In this document: positions 1 through 8,990 of the stretch, one piece after another
Position numbering within the stretch: the first letter of the stretch is position 1
How the letters are laid out: each line of letters starts with the position of its first letter
Assembly (NCBI RefSeq): GCF_020523625.1
Contig: NZ_JAJAQH010000006.1
Span: 992,001 to 1,056,000 of the forward strand
DNA from: Methylovorus menthalis
GTDB taxonomy: Bacteria; Pseudomonadota; Gammaproteobacteria; Burkholderiales; Methylophilaceae
Direction: 5' to 3'
Length of the DNA stretch: 64,000 nucleotides
Made by a program: the position numbers and the translations under genes
Notes under the pieces: model-generated
What the model was told of the DNA's origin: nothing
What the model saw: the letters and a program-made list of their open reading frames with translations, nothing else
Database searches by the model: none

Positions 1-1
1 C

Positions 2-442
2 TGCGACCTCATGCACGACTTCCGCGGTTTGCCATGCCTGATAGTAGGCGGCCCGGACGATGACACATTGCGCACCCACTACACGCGCCTGGGTTGCCAT
101 ACCTATCTTTCACGCGATGCCAGCGATCATGAAATATTGCAGGCGGCATGCAAACTCAGTTCCAGTAAACATGCTTCTGGTAACCATGTCGCTAGTCAGC
201 ATCGTCTGACTCGAAACGGCAATGACACCCCACATTTGCCCCACATCGAGCTTTCTGCGCGTGAACGCCAGGTTTTTTTCAAACTCACCTCGGGCAAATC
301 CATTCCCTCTGTCGCGCGCGAACTCCTGATCAGCGCCAGCTCGGTCAGTGTTTTTCGCTGTAAAATTCTGCGCAAAATGCACTGCAGCAATAATGCCGAG
401 CTTATCAGCTACGCGTTCCGCCACCGTCTAGTGAGCAACTGA
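2..442 (+). CDS. Response regulator, NarL/LuxR type (5' end cut by window edge)
   Basis: The reading frame is open to the left edge, so the start codon and most of the receiver domain lie outside the window. What remains is the end of a receiver-like domain (a GGPDDD segment aligns with INGPDH of the regulator at 10332) and a C-terminal LuxR-type helix-turn-helix of about 60 residues with the usual 'SxRERQVF' opening. It closely resembles the regulator at 10332 in domain order and in its HTH, so the two are paralogues. At the position of the conserved receiver lysine the sequence reads YLSRDA, with arginine-like chemistry instead of the YLTKDA seen in the paralogue, so phosphorylation may be altered. 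The 3' end overlaps the convergent symporter gene by 38 bp. Target genes are unknown. Confidence 0.75.
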   Translation, partial: CDLMHDFRGLPCLIVGGPDDDTLRTHYTRLGCHTYLSRDASDHEILQAACKLSSSKHASGNHVASQHRLTRNGNDTPHLPHIELSARERQVFFKLTSGKSIPSVARELLISASSVSVFRCKILRKMHCSNNAELISYAFRHRLVSN

Positions 443-1949
443 ACTGCTCTCCGGCACCGCCCGCTCGGCAGTTTGCGTCGTGGTGTTTTTCGTTGACCAG
501 CTCAAATAAGGCCGCAATGCGCGCCTTTTCTGATTGATTCTGCGGAATCACGTAGGCCATTACCACATACACCATGACATTTACGATAAGCGCTACTGCC
601 CCCGATGTCAGGCCATATGCCCATGGCAAGTTGCCGTGATACGTCAGCTCCAGTGTCACGGCCACGGCAAAGCCGATGGACATGCTGGCCATGGCGCCGT
701 ATTTGTTGCCGCGCTTCCAGAAAATGCCCATGAATTGTGGGACGGCGAGCTGGATAATGCCTTGGTATGCAAGGACAGCCAGCGAGAATAGGGCGGGTAA
801 TGCCATGCAGGAGAGCCAGGATGCCAGCAGGGTTAGCAGCAGCATGCCTATTTTGGAGATCACAATCAGTTGCCGGGTACTCAGCGGGAAGTAATTGCCC
901 AGCAGGTCGTTGGCAATCTGCGCCCCTGTCGCCTGGATATTGCCATCGATATGGCCCATGGAGGCGGCCAGCAGCACTGTGCCCGCCAGCCCCAGCAGTA
1001 TTATTCCCCCAGCCTCTTGCGATGCGATGAACCACACATCATTTGGATGACCGCTGGCCGAGGGCAGTATGCCAGCCAGCATGCCGAAAATCAGCAAGGC
1101 AAGACAAAAAATGAAGGATAGAGGAATTGCCAGGCCGGCTGATTTTTTCAGGCTGGTAACACCGTTAGCGGTAAAAAGACGCACAAAAATATAGGGCCAG
1201 CACCATCCGCCCAGAGCACCGGTCAATACCAGGCTGAACAGAAACAAAGGCCCTTCCTTGGAGCCAGGGCCCGGGAGCGAAAATCGGGCCGCATCCAGGC
1301 TGGAAAAACTGATGCCTTCAACCATGATCAGCCAGACAATCAACCCGATCAGCATAGCAGTGCCGACTATGTAAGCCACCATACCTTGGTAAAAATCGGA
1401 GATCACGACGCCACGCATGCCTATGCGCACTGTCCATATTTGCCGGAAGGCGATCACGACCACTCCCAGAATCACGGCCTGCGAAAACGTCAGCGTGCCT
1501 AGGGATAGGTAGCGGAACATTTCTCCGAGGGCCTGCATACCCAGGATCAGCCAGGGAATGCCCGAGATAATGCCGATCACGGCGGCAATGGTGCGGATAT
1601 GGCGCGAGTTGTAACGCAAGGAAAAAAGATCGGGCTGCGTCTTCAGGTCAAAGACCTTGCCCCACATCCATACTGGCTTTGCCATCATGTACATCAGCAT
1701 CACGGTCAAGAGGCTATAGCTCAGCACATAGAATGAAATAATGCCGCTTGCCGCCGCCATGCCGCCGAAGGCCGTGAACATGGCGCCCGGGTACCAGGTA
1801 TTGAGAAACGACATGGCCTGGTAGCGTGCGCCAAACGAGCGGTTGCCAACGGCATAGTTGGAAAACGAGCTATCGTCCAGCCTGATACGCTGCAGTATGA
1901 CAATCAGGCCTGCAAAGAACACCAGCATAATCCCGAACGTCATGATCAT
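405..1949 (-). CDS. Sodium:solute symporter family (SSS) transporter
   Basis: The 514-residue protein is almost entirely hydrophobic with about 13 predicted membrane helices, as expected for the SSS (SLC5-like) family that couples uptake of organic solutes to sodium. Family-like features include the early 'YAVGNRSFGARYQAMSF' region and the glycine-rich helix ends. The substrate cannot be read from sequence. The start overlaps the stop of the small membrane gene upstream in an ATGA arrangement, so the two are translationally coupled, as in other SSS transporters with a short accessory subunit. A second in-frame ATG lies at 1943. The divergent LuxR gene at 2391 is a plausible regulator. Confidence 0.85.
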   Translation of the reverse strand: MIMTFGIMLVFFAGLIVILQRIRLDDSSFSNYAVGNRSFGARYQAMSFLNTWYPGAMFTAFGGMAAASGIISFYVLSYSLLTVMLMYMMAKPVWMWGKVFDLKTQPDLFSLRYNSRHIRTIAAVIGIISGIPWLILGMQALGEMFRYLSLGTLTFSQAVILGVVVIAFRQIWTVRIGMRGVVISDFYQGMVAYIVGTAMLIGLIVWLIMVEGISFSSLDAARFSLPGPGSKEGPLFLFSLVLTGALGGWCWPYIFVRLFTANGVTSLKKSAGLAIPLSFIFCLALLIFGMLAGILPSASGHPNDVWFIASQEAGGIILLGLAGTVLLAASMGHIDGNIQATGAQIANDLLGNYFPLSTRQLIVISKIGMLLLTLLASWLSCMALPALFSLAVLAYQGIIQLAVPQFMGIFWKRGNKYGAMASMSIGFAVAVTLELTYHGNLPWAYGLTSGAVALIVNVMVYVVMAYVIPQNQSEKARIAALFELVNEKHHDANCRAGGAGEQFSCSLDGGGTRS

Positions 1950-2173
1950 GATGTCAGCTCTCCGCTAATGGCATCCTGCCACCACGCATACAAGATACTC
2001 AAGGTAATCGAGAGACTGACTCCAGTGAAGTAGACAAAGGTCGCAGGCAGGCCGAGGATCAGTTCACGATGCTCGCTGGCGGCCCAATACAGGGGCGGGT
2101 AAAGCGCCACGAATACGTTCAGCAGGAACCAGGCGCGTACCACATAGACATGAATGGATTTTTTGGATGGCAT
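1946..2173 (-). CDS. Small two-helix membrane protein, symporter accessory subunit
   Basis: This 75-residue protein has a short basic N-terminus followed by two hydrophobic helices. It resembles DUF3311/DUF4212-type small subunits that precede SSS transporters. I chose the ATG at 2173 because GGGAGA sits five bases upstream; an open frame continues further upstream to 2314 but is not hydrophobic and has no ribosome site. The stop overlaps the symporter start, which indicates a two-gene transporter operon. Exact family assignment is tentative. Confidence 0.7.
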   Translation of the reverse strand: MPSKKSIHVYVVRAWFLLNVFVALYPPLYWAASEHRELILGLPATFVYFTGVSLSITLSILYAWWQDAISGELTS

Positions 2174-2390
2174 TTTTTCTCCCGTTATCATTTGCCTGCG
2201 CGCTTGAGTAAGCATCAAGCTACATCCCTGCCGAAGTATGGCGGCGGACATCGGGCATGAACATCCTGCAAATGCAGGGGGGAGGGTAGGCCTGTTGCAT
2301 CCTTGGTCATACATTGATTAAGCCCCGGGATTCAGGGATGATCTGCCAGAAGGAAAGGCTTTAACCACCTGCAGAGGGGAGTGTTTGAAG

Positions 2391-3437
2391 ATGGAATTCG
2401 CACCTGAGAATACGCTATTGGCAGATTTGTATCAGATGGCCGTGACGGCTGGTCCACAGGTATTTCAGCAAGAGGCGCTCAAGCACTTGGAGCGCGTTAT
2501 TGGGTTTGACCGCGCCTGGTGGGGCATCATGTCGCCTGGCAAGGCCGGATTCGATTTACTGAGCTCCTACCGCCATGAGCTTCCTCTGGCATTTGAAGAG
2601 CACTGGCATGCGGTCAAGAATGACGATGCGCTCGCGCACGATGTCCATATCCAGCCCAGAACCACGGTGCATTTCAATCGACAGGACTTGCACTCCACTC
2701 CGGGGCTCGCCGATCTCAATACCGGGCATGACCTCAGCCAGGCCCTTTGTACCTCGGTGTTCTTGCCCGACCGGGCATCCTTTCTGTTTATTTCCCTGTT
2801 TCGATCCGGGGTCAATGCCCGCCCATTCGAAGCTGGCGATATCAGACTCAAACAGTTGCTGACACCCCATTTGTATTCCTGCTGGCGCACCAATCTGCTG
2901 GCAGATATCGAGCGGACGCGCCTGTCAAACAAATGGCAGGATAAAGCCAGCGCGTTTGTCGATAGCCGGGGCACTATAGTGTATGCCGATGGCGCGTTTG
3001 CGGAGTTTGTCAGCCAAGCATGGCCAGCCTGGCGTGGAGGGCGTTTGCCACATGGTTTGATCGACATGCTGGCGAGTAAAGGCGCATCGTCCATCAAGCT
3101 TCCAATTGGCTTTTACGTCGACCAGCAGCAGGCAGGCGGCCTGACACGGCTGGATATCGGGCGTCCATCGCCACTGGACAAGCTGACCAAGCGTGAACGC
3201 GAGGTTGCACGAGGCTTTGCACAAGCGCATTCCTATAAAGAAATTGCGGCTGAGACTGGCCTGTCGCCCGCCACGGTGCGCCATTATCTGCGGGCAATTT
3301 ACGCCAAGCTCGCCATTAACGACAAGGCTGAACTAGTGAGGCTGGTGGATAGACATGAGCTGGAGTTTGCGAGCCCGCTACCTGTAAATGGCGCGTTCAG
3401 CCATGGGCTGGATGTGGATTATCTGGGGAACGGGTAG
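2391..3437 (+). CDS. LuxR-family transcriptional regulator
   Basis: The 348-residue protein has a roughly 260-residue N-terminal sensory region that I do not recognise, and a C-terminal LuxR HTH beginning 'LDKLTKREREVARGFAQ' followed by 'ATVRHYLRAIYAKLAI', the classic recognition-helix pattern. There is no receiver domain, so it probably senses a ligand. I use ATG 2391 because GAGGGGAG lies about nine bases upstream; an in-frame TTG at 2385 is too close to that site. It is divergent from the symporter operon and may control it. A strong hairpin terminator follows. Confidence 0.8.
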   Translation: MEFAPENTLLADLYQMAVTAGPQVFQQEALKHLERVIGFDRAWWGIMSPGKAGFDLLSSYRHELPLAFEEHWHAVKNDDALAHDVHIQPRTTVHFNRQDLHSTPGLADLNTGHDLSQALCTSVFLPDRASFLFISLFRSGVNARPFEAGDIRLKQLLTPHLYSCWRTNLLADIERTRLSNKWQDKASAFVDSRGTIVYADGAFAEFVSQAWPAWRGGRLPHGLIDMLASKGASSIKLPIGFYVDQQQAGGLTRLDIGRPSPLDKLTKREREVARGFAQAHSYKEIAAETGLSPATVRHYLRAIYAKLAINDKAELVRLVDRHELEFASPLPVNGAFSHGLDVDYLGNG

Positions 3438-3465
3438 GGGTGGCGGAGTAATTAAATAGCGCATA

Positions 3466-3489
3466 AAAAACCGGCAAATGCCGGTTTTT
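3466..3489. terminator. Bidirectional intrinsic terminator
   Basis: A ten-pair perfect stem (AAAAACCGGC against GCCGGTTTTT) closes a four-base loop and has A/T runs on both sides. It sits between the convergent LuxR gene and the minus-strand Cys-repeat gene and can serve both. Confidence 0.85.
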
Positions 3490-3521
3490 CTAAAATGTGA
3501 AAAGCTTGGATATCCTGAACC

Positions 3522-4067
3522 TCACTGGCGATAATCCGCTTTGGCTTTGTCCTTGCAGCCGGACTTCACATCGCCTGCGTAGCTATCGCATTTTTTCAGG
3601 GCGACTTCATAGTCAGATTCCATTTTCTTTTCAGCGGCTTCCTGACGGGCTTCCAGCGTTTTGCGAGTGGCATCTACATTGGCCATACCGGTGCTACGCT
3701 CCGCCTTGGCTTTGGTCAGGCACAGGTCTTTGGCATCGCCGTTGTAATCGTCACATTTTTCCTTGGCCACTTCGTACATGCCTTTGACCTTCTCTTCTTC
3801 TGCCGAGATACGGGCATCTAGTGTGCCTTTCAGGTTGGCATCCAGATCAGCCAGGCCCGCTTCACGTTTGGCTTTTGCTTCGGCTTTACAAACGTCTTCC
3901 TGATTGCCGGAAAGCTTGCCACAGGCTTTCTTCTCCTGTTCATAAACAGCGTTGACGCGGGTTTTACCATCCTCATATTCGGCTTTGGTAATAACCTGTG
4001 CCCAGGCTTGGCTGCTCATTAGCATGGCTAGCAAGCTACCCAATGCCATTTTGTTTGCGATATTCAT
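3522..4067 (-). CDS. Secreted protein with three Cys-pair helical repeats
   Basis: The 181-residue protein starts with a typical Sec signal peptide ending at 'SSQAWA'. The mature part is charged, Lys/Ala/Glu-rich and built of three repeats of about 45 residues. Each repeat carries a pair of cysteines spaced like 'KxCxxxxGxxxxxC' followed by 'KAxAxR', and repeats alternate with heptad-like helical stretches. This suggests a rod-like periplasmic protein with one disulfide per repeat. Similar proteins of unknown function occur in betaproteobacteria. The next gene, csbD-like, is 34 bp upstream on the same strand, so a stress role is possible but not shown. Confidence 0.75.
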   Translation of the reverse strand: MNIANKMALGSLLAMLMSSQAWAQVITKAEYEDGKTRVNAVYEQEKKACGKLSGNQEDVCKAEAKAKREAGLADLDANLKGTLDARISAEEEKVKGMYEVAKEKCDDYNGDAKDLCLTKAKAERSTGMANVDATRKTLEARQEAAEKKMESDYEVALKKCDSYAGDVKSGCKDKAKADYRQ

Positions 4068-4101
4068 AGTCGTGCTCCAGTGTTAAGGGATAACGCAATC
4101 G

Positions 4102-4296
4102 TTAGTTGTTGCGAAACTTTTCGATCTGGGCTTCGGCTTCTTCTTTTGAGATGCCGTAGAGTTCTTGCAGCTTGCCTGCAAGCATGTCCTTGTTGCCTTT
4201 GATCTCTTCAAGATGATCATCGGTGAGTTTTCCCCATTGCTGACGGACCTTGCCGGTCAGCTGCTTCCAGTTACCTTCGATTTGGTCCCAATTCAT
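4102..4296 (-). CDS. CsbD-family stress protein
   Basis: This 64-residue hydrophilic protein opens with '[17 protein letters not shown]' and continues with '[22 protein letters not shown]', the hallmark of the CsbD/YjbJ family. These small cytoplasmic proteins accumulate in general stress; their molecular role is unknown. AAAGGAA precedes the start codon. The length matches the family. It lies just upstream of the Cys-repeat gene on the same strand and may be co-transcribed with it. Confidence 0.92.
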   Translation of the reverse strand: MNWDQIEGNWKQLTGKVRQQWGKLTDDHLEEIKGNKDMLAGKLQELYGISKEEAEAQIEKFRNN

Positions 4297-4543
4297 GATG
4301 ATTCCTTTCGTTTATTTGATTTTTTTGCTGTTTTTGGATCAATTGATCACCTGTTCATAGTAGCCAGCGCAGGCGCGTCAGGATGTCCTAAAATGGCTGA
4401 AACCAGCGTCAGAATGGGCTGTCAGCGAAAAAAAGCCCCCTTTGAAAGATTTCTCCTACAGGCGATTCAGAAAAATCTGTATGGCAGAAGGGGCAATATG
4501 GCCTACACTGGCGGTGTAGTACGTTTTTATTTCATCCCATCGT

Positions 4544-4563
4544 CATCGTTTGGCGATGTTTTT
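4544..4563 (+). promoter_or_regulatory. Leader hairpin with U-tract before the cold-shock gene
   Basis: CATCG and CGATG form a five-pair stem with a five-base loop, followed directly by five T residues, about 20 bases upstream of the cold-shock start codon. Cold-shock genes usually have long structured leaders, so this may be a weak attenuator or temperature-sensitive element. The stem is short and could be chance. Confidence 0.3.
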
Positions 4564-4584
4564 ATCAAGTGCAGGAGACAGCAA

Positions 4585-4788
4585 ATGGCAACAGGTACCG
4601 TGAAGTGGTTTAACGATGCAAAAGGTTTTGGCTTTATTACCCCGGACGATGGAGGCGAAGACTTGTTTGCGCACTTCTCGGCCATTGCCAGCAATGGCTT
4701 CAAGAGTCTGAAGGAAAACGAGCGCGTGAGTTTCGACATCACGACTGGTCCTAAGGGCAAGCAGGCATCGAACATTCAGAAGGCGTAA
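4585..4788 (+). CDS. Cold-shock domain protein (CspA family)
   Basis: The 67-residue protein is a single cold-shock domain: '[15 protein letters not shown]' contains the RNP1 nucleic-acid-binding motif and 'DLFAHFSAI' the RNP2 motif. Such proteins bind single-stranded RNA or DNA as chaperones. The frame is open well upstream, but the ATG at 4585 has AGGAGA nearby and gives the canonical family N-terminus. The upstream 288 bp between this gene and csbD contain no other convincing gene. A strong terminator follows at 4804. Confidence 0.95.
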   Translation: MATGTVKWFNDAKGFGFITPDDGGEDLFAHFSAIASNGFKSLKENERVSFDITTGPKGKQASNIQKA

Positions 4789-4803
4789 TAGCCCTGAATT
4801 GAG

Positions 4804-4826
4804 AAACGGCCCTTTCGGGCCGTTTT
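4804..4826 (+). terminator. Intrinsic terminator of the cold-shock gene
   Basis: AAACGGCCC and GGGCCGTTT form a nine-pair stem with a TTTC loop and a short T-run, 15 bases after the stop codon. Confidence 0.85.
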
Positions 4827-5006
4827 GCATTTGTAGACCTGTATCATCGCATCCACACGCATGAGTCCTGCATGCGTGAGTTTTGCTATCCACTTTTCCC
4901 GTAACAAAATCTCCGCAGTCCTCGGCAGCAAAGGTCGTCAGCACCGTTACCTGGGTGTATCCTTAAGGCAGGCGTCACGCCGTGTCCCATTTGTATGGAA
5001 AGTACC

Positions 5007-7211
5007 ATGTCGGAAGCAAATACCCCTTTAACCGAGCTAGATGTCGCGATCGGCGGCATGACCTGCGCCTCATGCGTTGCGCGTGTGGAAAAGGCCATCC
5101 TGAAAGTGGAAGGCGTGAGCGCGGCCAGCGTGAACCTGGCAACGGAGCGAGCCCATATCCAATTTTCCACTCCGGCCAATGCCGAACGCCTGATGCAAGC
5201 GGTAAGCAAGGCCGGGTATGAGGCGACACTGCTCAAGGCCGAGGCAGCCTTTTCTGCGCCGCCGGAAATCCATAGTGGCTGGAAAGTAGCCACTGCTGCA
5301 GTGTTTACCCTGCCTTTGATATTGCCCATGTTGCTGATGGTGGTTGGTGTTCATTTCAATCTCCCCGGCTGGCTGCAATGGCTGCTCGCCACACCGGTGC
5401 AGCTCTGGCTGGGGGCATCGTTCTATCGTTCGGCATGGCAGGCGGTGCTCCATCGCAGTGGCAATATGGACCTATTGGTGGCACTGGGCACGACCGCGGC
5501 ATATGGCTTGTCGGTCTACATGCTGCTGATGGGGCATGAGCATCTTTATTTTGAAGCCGCCAGCGCGGTGATTACGCTGGTATTGCTTGGCAAATGGCTG
5601 GAAAGCCGCGCCAAGCGCCAGACCACCGAGGCCATACGTGCTCTGCAGGCTTTGCGGCCAGATACCGCGATTGTGCGGCGCGATGATAAAGAGCTTAGCT
5701 TGCCACTGGCGCAGGTTCGCCTTGGCGATCTGGTGATTGTCAGGCCCGGCGAACGCATTGCCGTGGATGGCTTGGTGCAGGAGGGCGAAGGGCAGGTGGA
5801 TGAAGCCCTGATCACGGGCGAAAGCATGCCTTTGCACAAGCGGGTGGGCGACCATGTGACTGGTGGCGCCTATAACCTGGATGGCCTGCTTTGCGTCAAA
5901 ACCACGGCGATAGGTGCGGAATCCACTCTGGCGCGGATTATTCGGCTGGTGGAAGACGCCCAGGTGGCCAAACCTGATATTCAACGCCTGGTGGATAAGG
6001 TCAGCGCGGTGTTCGTGCCTGTCGTGCTGGTGATCGCGCTTGTTACCTTGCTGGGCTGGCTGCTGGCGGGCGCGAGCGGTGAGCAAGCTATCCTGAATGC
6101 GGTGGCGGTACTGGTGATTGCCTGCCCGTGTGCGCTTGGTCTGGCTACGCCGACCACTATCATGGTCGGGACTGGCATTGCCGCCAAACATGGCATTCTG
6201 ATCAAAGATGCCCAGGTGCTAGAGCTCGCATATCAAATCACGGCGGTAGTGTTTGATAAAACCGGCACCCTGACCGAGGGCAAGCCGCGCTTGATGGCGG
6301 CCAAGGCAGTGGATGGCGATGATCCCCAGCACATCCAGGCACTGGTTAGGCTGGCCGCGAGCCTGGAGCAGGGGAGCCGGCATCCGTTAGGGGTTGCCTT
6401 GCTGACCGCAGCCGAGGAACAGCAGATCGCCCTGCCGGTGGTCACACAATTACAGGAAAAAGTCGGTCAGGGCTTGCAGGGTGAAGTGGAGGGCCGCACG
6501 GTGTATCTCGGCCATGGGCGCTGGATGCAGGCCTTGGGTGTGGATCTCGCACCATTGAAGGCGGGCGCGGATGCCTTGCAGGCACAAGGCCATACCGTAT
6601 CCTGGCTGGCGACTGGGCATGTGGGACGGGTAGTGTTGCTAGGGCTGGTTGCGTTTGGCGACCAGATCAAAGCTGTCAGCCCGCAGGCGATTGCCAGCCT
6701 GCACCGCCTGCATGTCGCCAGCGTATTGCTGACGGGGGATAACCCCCGCAGTGCGCATTACGTGGCGGACCGTGTAGGCATACAAACCGTATTGGCCGAA
6801 CAGACGCCGGAGACCAAGGCGGCATGCATTGCGGACCTTAAGAAACGCCATGCCGTGGTGGCCATGGTGGGCGATGGCATCAACGATGCGCCCGCGTTGG
6901 CAGCTGCGGATATCAGCTTTGCCATGTCCACGGGCACTGATGTGGCTATGCACGCGGCAGGCGTGACCCTGATGCGCGCGGATCCCGCGCTGGTGGCCGA
7001 TACCATCGACATTTCACGCCGTACCTATGGCAAAATCAGGCAAAACCTGTTCTGGGCATTTATTTATAACGTGATAGGCATTCCGCTGGCGGCGTTTGGT
7101 CTGCTGAACCCGGTGATTGCTGGCGCTGCCATGGCGTTCAGCTCGGTGAGTGTCGTCAGCAATGCCCTGCTATTGCGCCGCTGGCGGCCACCGACGCCGC
7201 CAGGCCATTAA
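5007..7211 (+). CDS. copA: Cu(+)-exporting P1B-type ATPase
   Basis: The 734-residue pump exports Cu(I) across the inner membrane using ATP. Domains in order: one N-terminal heavy-metal-associated domain with 'GMTCASC', transmembrane helices, the actuator loop with 'TGES', the membrane 'CPC' metal site, the phosphorylation motif 'DKTGT', the 'SRHPLG' nucleotide-binding motif, the 'GDGINDAP' hinge and a last helix pair with '[11 protein letters not shown]', which fits the Cu(I) subgroup. I chose ATG 5007 (GGAAAG upstream) over the in-frame ATG at 4995, which has no ribosome site. No CueR-type regulator or copper chaperone gene lies next to it; a Cys-rich copper-storage-like gene lies at 12703. 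The next gene begins 18 bp later. Confidence 0.93.
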   Translation: MSEANTPLTELDVAIGGMTCASCVARVEKAILKVEGVSAASVNLATERAHIQFSTPANAERLMQAVSKAGYEATLLKAEAAFSAPPEIHSGWKVATAAVFTLPLILPMLLMVVGVHFNLPGWLQWLLATPVQLWLGASFYRSAWQAVLHRSGNMDLLVALGTTAAYGLSVYMLLMGHEHLYFEAASAVITLVLLGKWLESRAKRQTTEAIRALQALRPDTAIVRRDDKELSLPLAQVRLGDLVIVRPGERIAVDGLVQEGEGQVDEALITGESMPLHKRVGDHVTGGAYNLDGLLCVKTTAIGAESTLARIIRLVEDAQVAKPDIQRLVDKVSAVFVPVVLVIALVTLLGWLLAGASGEQAILNAVAVLVIACPCALGLATPTTIMVGTGIAAKHGILIKDAQVLELAYQITAVVFDKTGTLTEGKPRLMAAKAVDGDDPQHIQALVRLAASLEQGSRHPLGVALLTAAEEQQIALPVVTQLQEKVGQGLQGEVEGRTVYLGHGRWMQALGVDLAPLKAGADALQAQGHTVSWLATGHVGRVVLLGLVAFGDQIKAVSPQAIASLHRLHVASVLLTGDNPRSAHYVADRVGIQTVLAEQTPETKAACIADLKKRHAVVAMVGDGINDAPALAAADISFAMSTGTDVAMHAAGVTLMRADPALVADTIDISRRTYGKIRQNLFWAFIYNVIGIPLAAFGLLNPVIAGAAMAFSSVSVVSNALLLRRWRPPTPPGH

Positions 7212-7229
7212 CCCTTGGAAATTTCTGGC

Positions 7230-8177
7230 ATGTATTTTCATACGCAAACCTTTCATGCGACGACCCCTGGACCCCGGCTGATTGTGCTGGGCGCAGTGCA
7301 CGGCAATGAAACCTGCGGTACCCAGGCGATCCAGCGGGTGCTGGGCGAAATCGCTGCGGGCACCATCGCCATCCTGCGTGGCTCTGTGACCTTTGTGCCC
7401 ATTACCAATCCTCTGGCATACCAGCATCACCGCCGCAGTGGTGATCGCAACCTCAACCGCAATTTGTTCCCCACCGCCAAGCCAGTAGAGTTTGAAGATC
7501 ATATTGCCAACTGGCTGTGTCCCTTGCTCGCACAGCATGAGGTATTGCTCGACCTGCATTCGTTTCATACCGATGGCGAGCCGTTTGCCCTGATAGGCCC
7601 GCTGAACAATACCGGCCCGCTTGAGCCTTTTGCACATGCAGCAAAAGAAGAAGGGCTGGCACGGCACCTGGGCGTGCAGCGCTTTGTGGATGGCTGGCTG
7701 GATACCTATGCGCGTGGTGTGGCGCGTCGGCAAGCCGCCAACCCCCAAGCCACGCCTGCTGTCGAGAGTGATTTGCGCTATGGGGTAGGCACTACGGAGT
7801 ACATGCGCACCGTGGGCGGCTATGGCTTGACCCTGGAATGCGGGCAGCATGATGACCCGGCAGCGCCTGAGGTGGCCTACCGCGCGATTCTCAATACCCT
7901 GGCTTATCTTGAAATATCCGGCGAGAGGCAGCCGCCTGCTGTTACTCAGGCGGAATCATTGCGCATTTACGAGGTCGTAGATCGTGCCAGTGATCAGGAT
8001 ACTTTCGTCAAGGTCTGGCGCAGCTTTGATGCTGTGCAGGCAGGCGAGCTGATTGGTACGCGCGGCGATGGCGAAGACGTGTATGCAGAGGAGGGGGGCT
8101 ATATTGTGTTCCCCAATCCTGATGCGGCTAGCGGGCAAGAGTGGTTTTATCTGGCCAAGGCGCTAAAGCGTATCTGA
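7230..8177 (+). CDS. Succinylglutamate desuccinylase/aspartoacylase-family Zn hydrolase
   Basis: The 315-residue protein belongs to the AstE/AspA group of zinc carboxypeptidase-like amidohydrolases. The zinc ligands are visible in 'GAVHGNE' (His and Glu) and 'LDLHS' (His), with the substrate-binding arginine in 'RNLNRNLFP'. The C-terminal part forms the usual extra beta domain. I use ATG 7230 with GGAAA upstream; an in-frame TTG at 7215 is less likely. It follows copA closely and may share its transcript. The substrate cannot be told apart from sequence, so no gene symbol is given. Confidence 0.82.
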   Translation: MYFHTQTFHATTPGPRLIVLGAVHGNETCGTQAIQRVLGEIAAGTIAILRGSVTFVPITNPLAYQHHRRSGDRNLNRNLFPTAKPVEFEDHIANWLCPLLAQHEVLLDLHSFHTDGEPFALIGPLNNTGPLEPFAHAAKEEGLARHLGVQRFVDGWLDTYARGVARRQAANPQATPAVESDLRYGVGTTEYMRTVGGYGLTLECGQHDDPAAPEVAYRAILNTLAYLEISGERQPPAVTQAESLRIYEVVDRASDQDTFVKVWRSFDAVQAGELIGTRGDGEDVYAEEGGYIVFPNPDAASGQEWFYLAKALKRI

Positions 8178-8233
8178 AGCACGGTGTCTGATCGCAAGCA
8201 TTACCCCATTCATCTGGTCGATCGGAGCCTTAC

Positions 8234-8839
8234 ATGTCAGTTGTTCACACCCGCTTTAGGTCTGCGCTTTTACCCCTTGCCTTGTTTTCCCTGGCCGCAT
8301 TTTCACTGCCAGCGCAGGCGGATTGGATACTCAACCCGCAGGCCTCGGAACTTAGTTTTGTTTCCATCAAAAAAAACAGCATCGCCGAAACCCATCACTT
8401 CAAAGAGCTCAGCGGCAGCATCAGCGATGCCGGTGCCTTCAGCCTCAGCATCAAGCTAGCCAGCGTCGATACCGGCATCGCGATACGTGACGAACGCATG
8501 CGCAACATGCTGTTTGATATCGCCATGTTCCCCAGCGCCTCGGTCAGTGGCAAAACGCCCGCTAATGATTACAGCAGCCTGCCCGCTGGCACCAGCCGCA
8601 TTGAGAGCCTGAAATTCACACTGGATCTGCATGGCAAGACGGTGGAGCTGAATAGCAAGGTGCGCGTTACCAGCCTCAGCAATAACAAGTTTTTGATCAG
8701 CACCGTGCAACCGGTGATTGTGGATGCCGCGAATTTTGAGCTGGTAGCCGGTATAGAAAAACTGCGCGAAGTCGCCCAGCTGCCTGCCATCAGCACCGCG
8801 GTACCCGTTACCCTCAATCTGGTGTTTGATCGGCAATAA
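8234..8839 (+). CDS. YceI-family periplasmic protein
   Basis: The 201-residue protein has a Sec signal peptide ending near 'LPAQA' and a lipocalin-like YceI fold: 'WILNPQASELSFVSIKKNSIAE' at the N-terminus and the middle 'MRNMLFDIAMFPSA' block. YceI proteins bind isoprenoid-type lipids in a beta barrel and are exported to the periplasm; the physiological role is unclear. GGAG lies six bases before the start. Confidence 0.85.
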   Translation: MSVVHTRFRSALLPLALFSLAAFSLPAQADWILNPQASELSFVSIKKNSIAETHHFKELSGSISDAGAFSLSIKLASVDTGIAIRDERMRNMLFDIAMFPSASVSGKTPANDYSSLPAGTSRIESLKFTLDLHGKTVELNSKVRVTSLSNNKFLISTVQPVIVDAANFELVAGIEKLREVAQLPAISTAVPVTLNLVFDRQ

Positions 8840-8854
8840 CGAGTAGAATGCCCT

Positions 8855-8959
8855 GCCGGTGCGGTGAATAAGGCAGTAAGTTTGCATGCGTGCAAACCGA
8901 TGAGCCGTCATTGACCTAGTGTGACTCTGCCGATATGGATTAGGCGCACCGGCCCTTTT
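8855..8959 (+). ncRNA. Candidate structured RNA or leader, multi-helix, unassigned
   Basis: A nine-pair outer stem (8855-8863 GCCGGTGCG with 8945-8953 CGCACCGGC) encloses three further helices: GGCAG/CTGCC (8872-8876 with 8927-8931), a seven-pair hairpin with a TGCG loop (8880-8897) and GTCA/TGAC (8907-8925). A TAGAAT box at 8844-8849 lies six bases before the 5' side, and CCTTTTC follows the 3' side. It ends 38 bases before the DUF1345 gene. It could be a small RNA or a leader. I do not recognise a known family. Confidence 0.4.
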
Positions 8960-8990
8960 CTCATCGCAACTCATCAAGAGCGAGCCTTCC

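Noticed and set aside
4855-4877. CACGCATG/CATGCGTG hairpin before copA as a possible CueR site
   Set aside because: It does not show the CueR dyad pattern I would expect and no cueR gene is near; it may be only a second weak terminator after the cold-shock gene.
5472-6191. Long minus-strand open frame of 239 codons inside copA
   Set aside because: It is the antisense shadow of a high-GC gene with strong CopA domain evidence; its translation is low-complexity Gln/His/Arg with no domain and no ribosome site.
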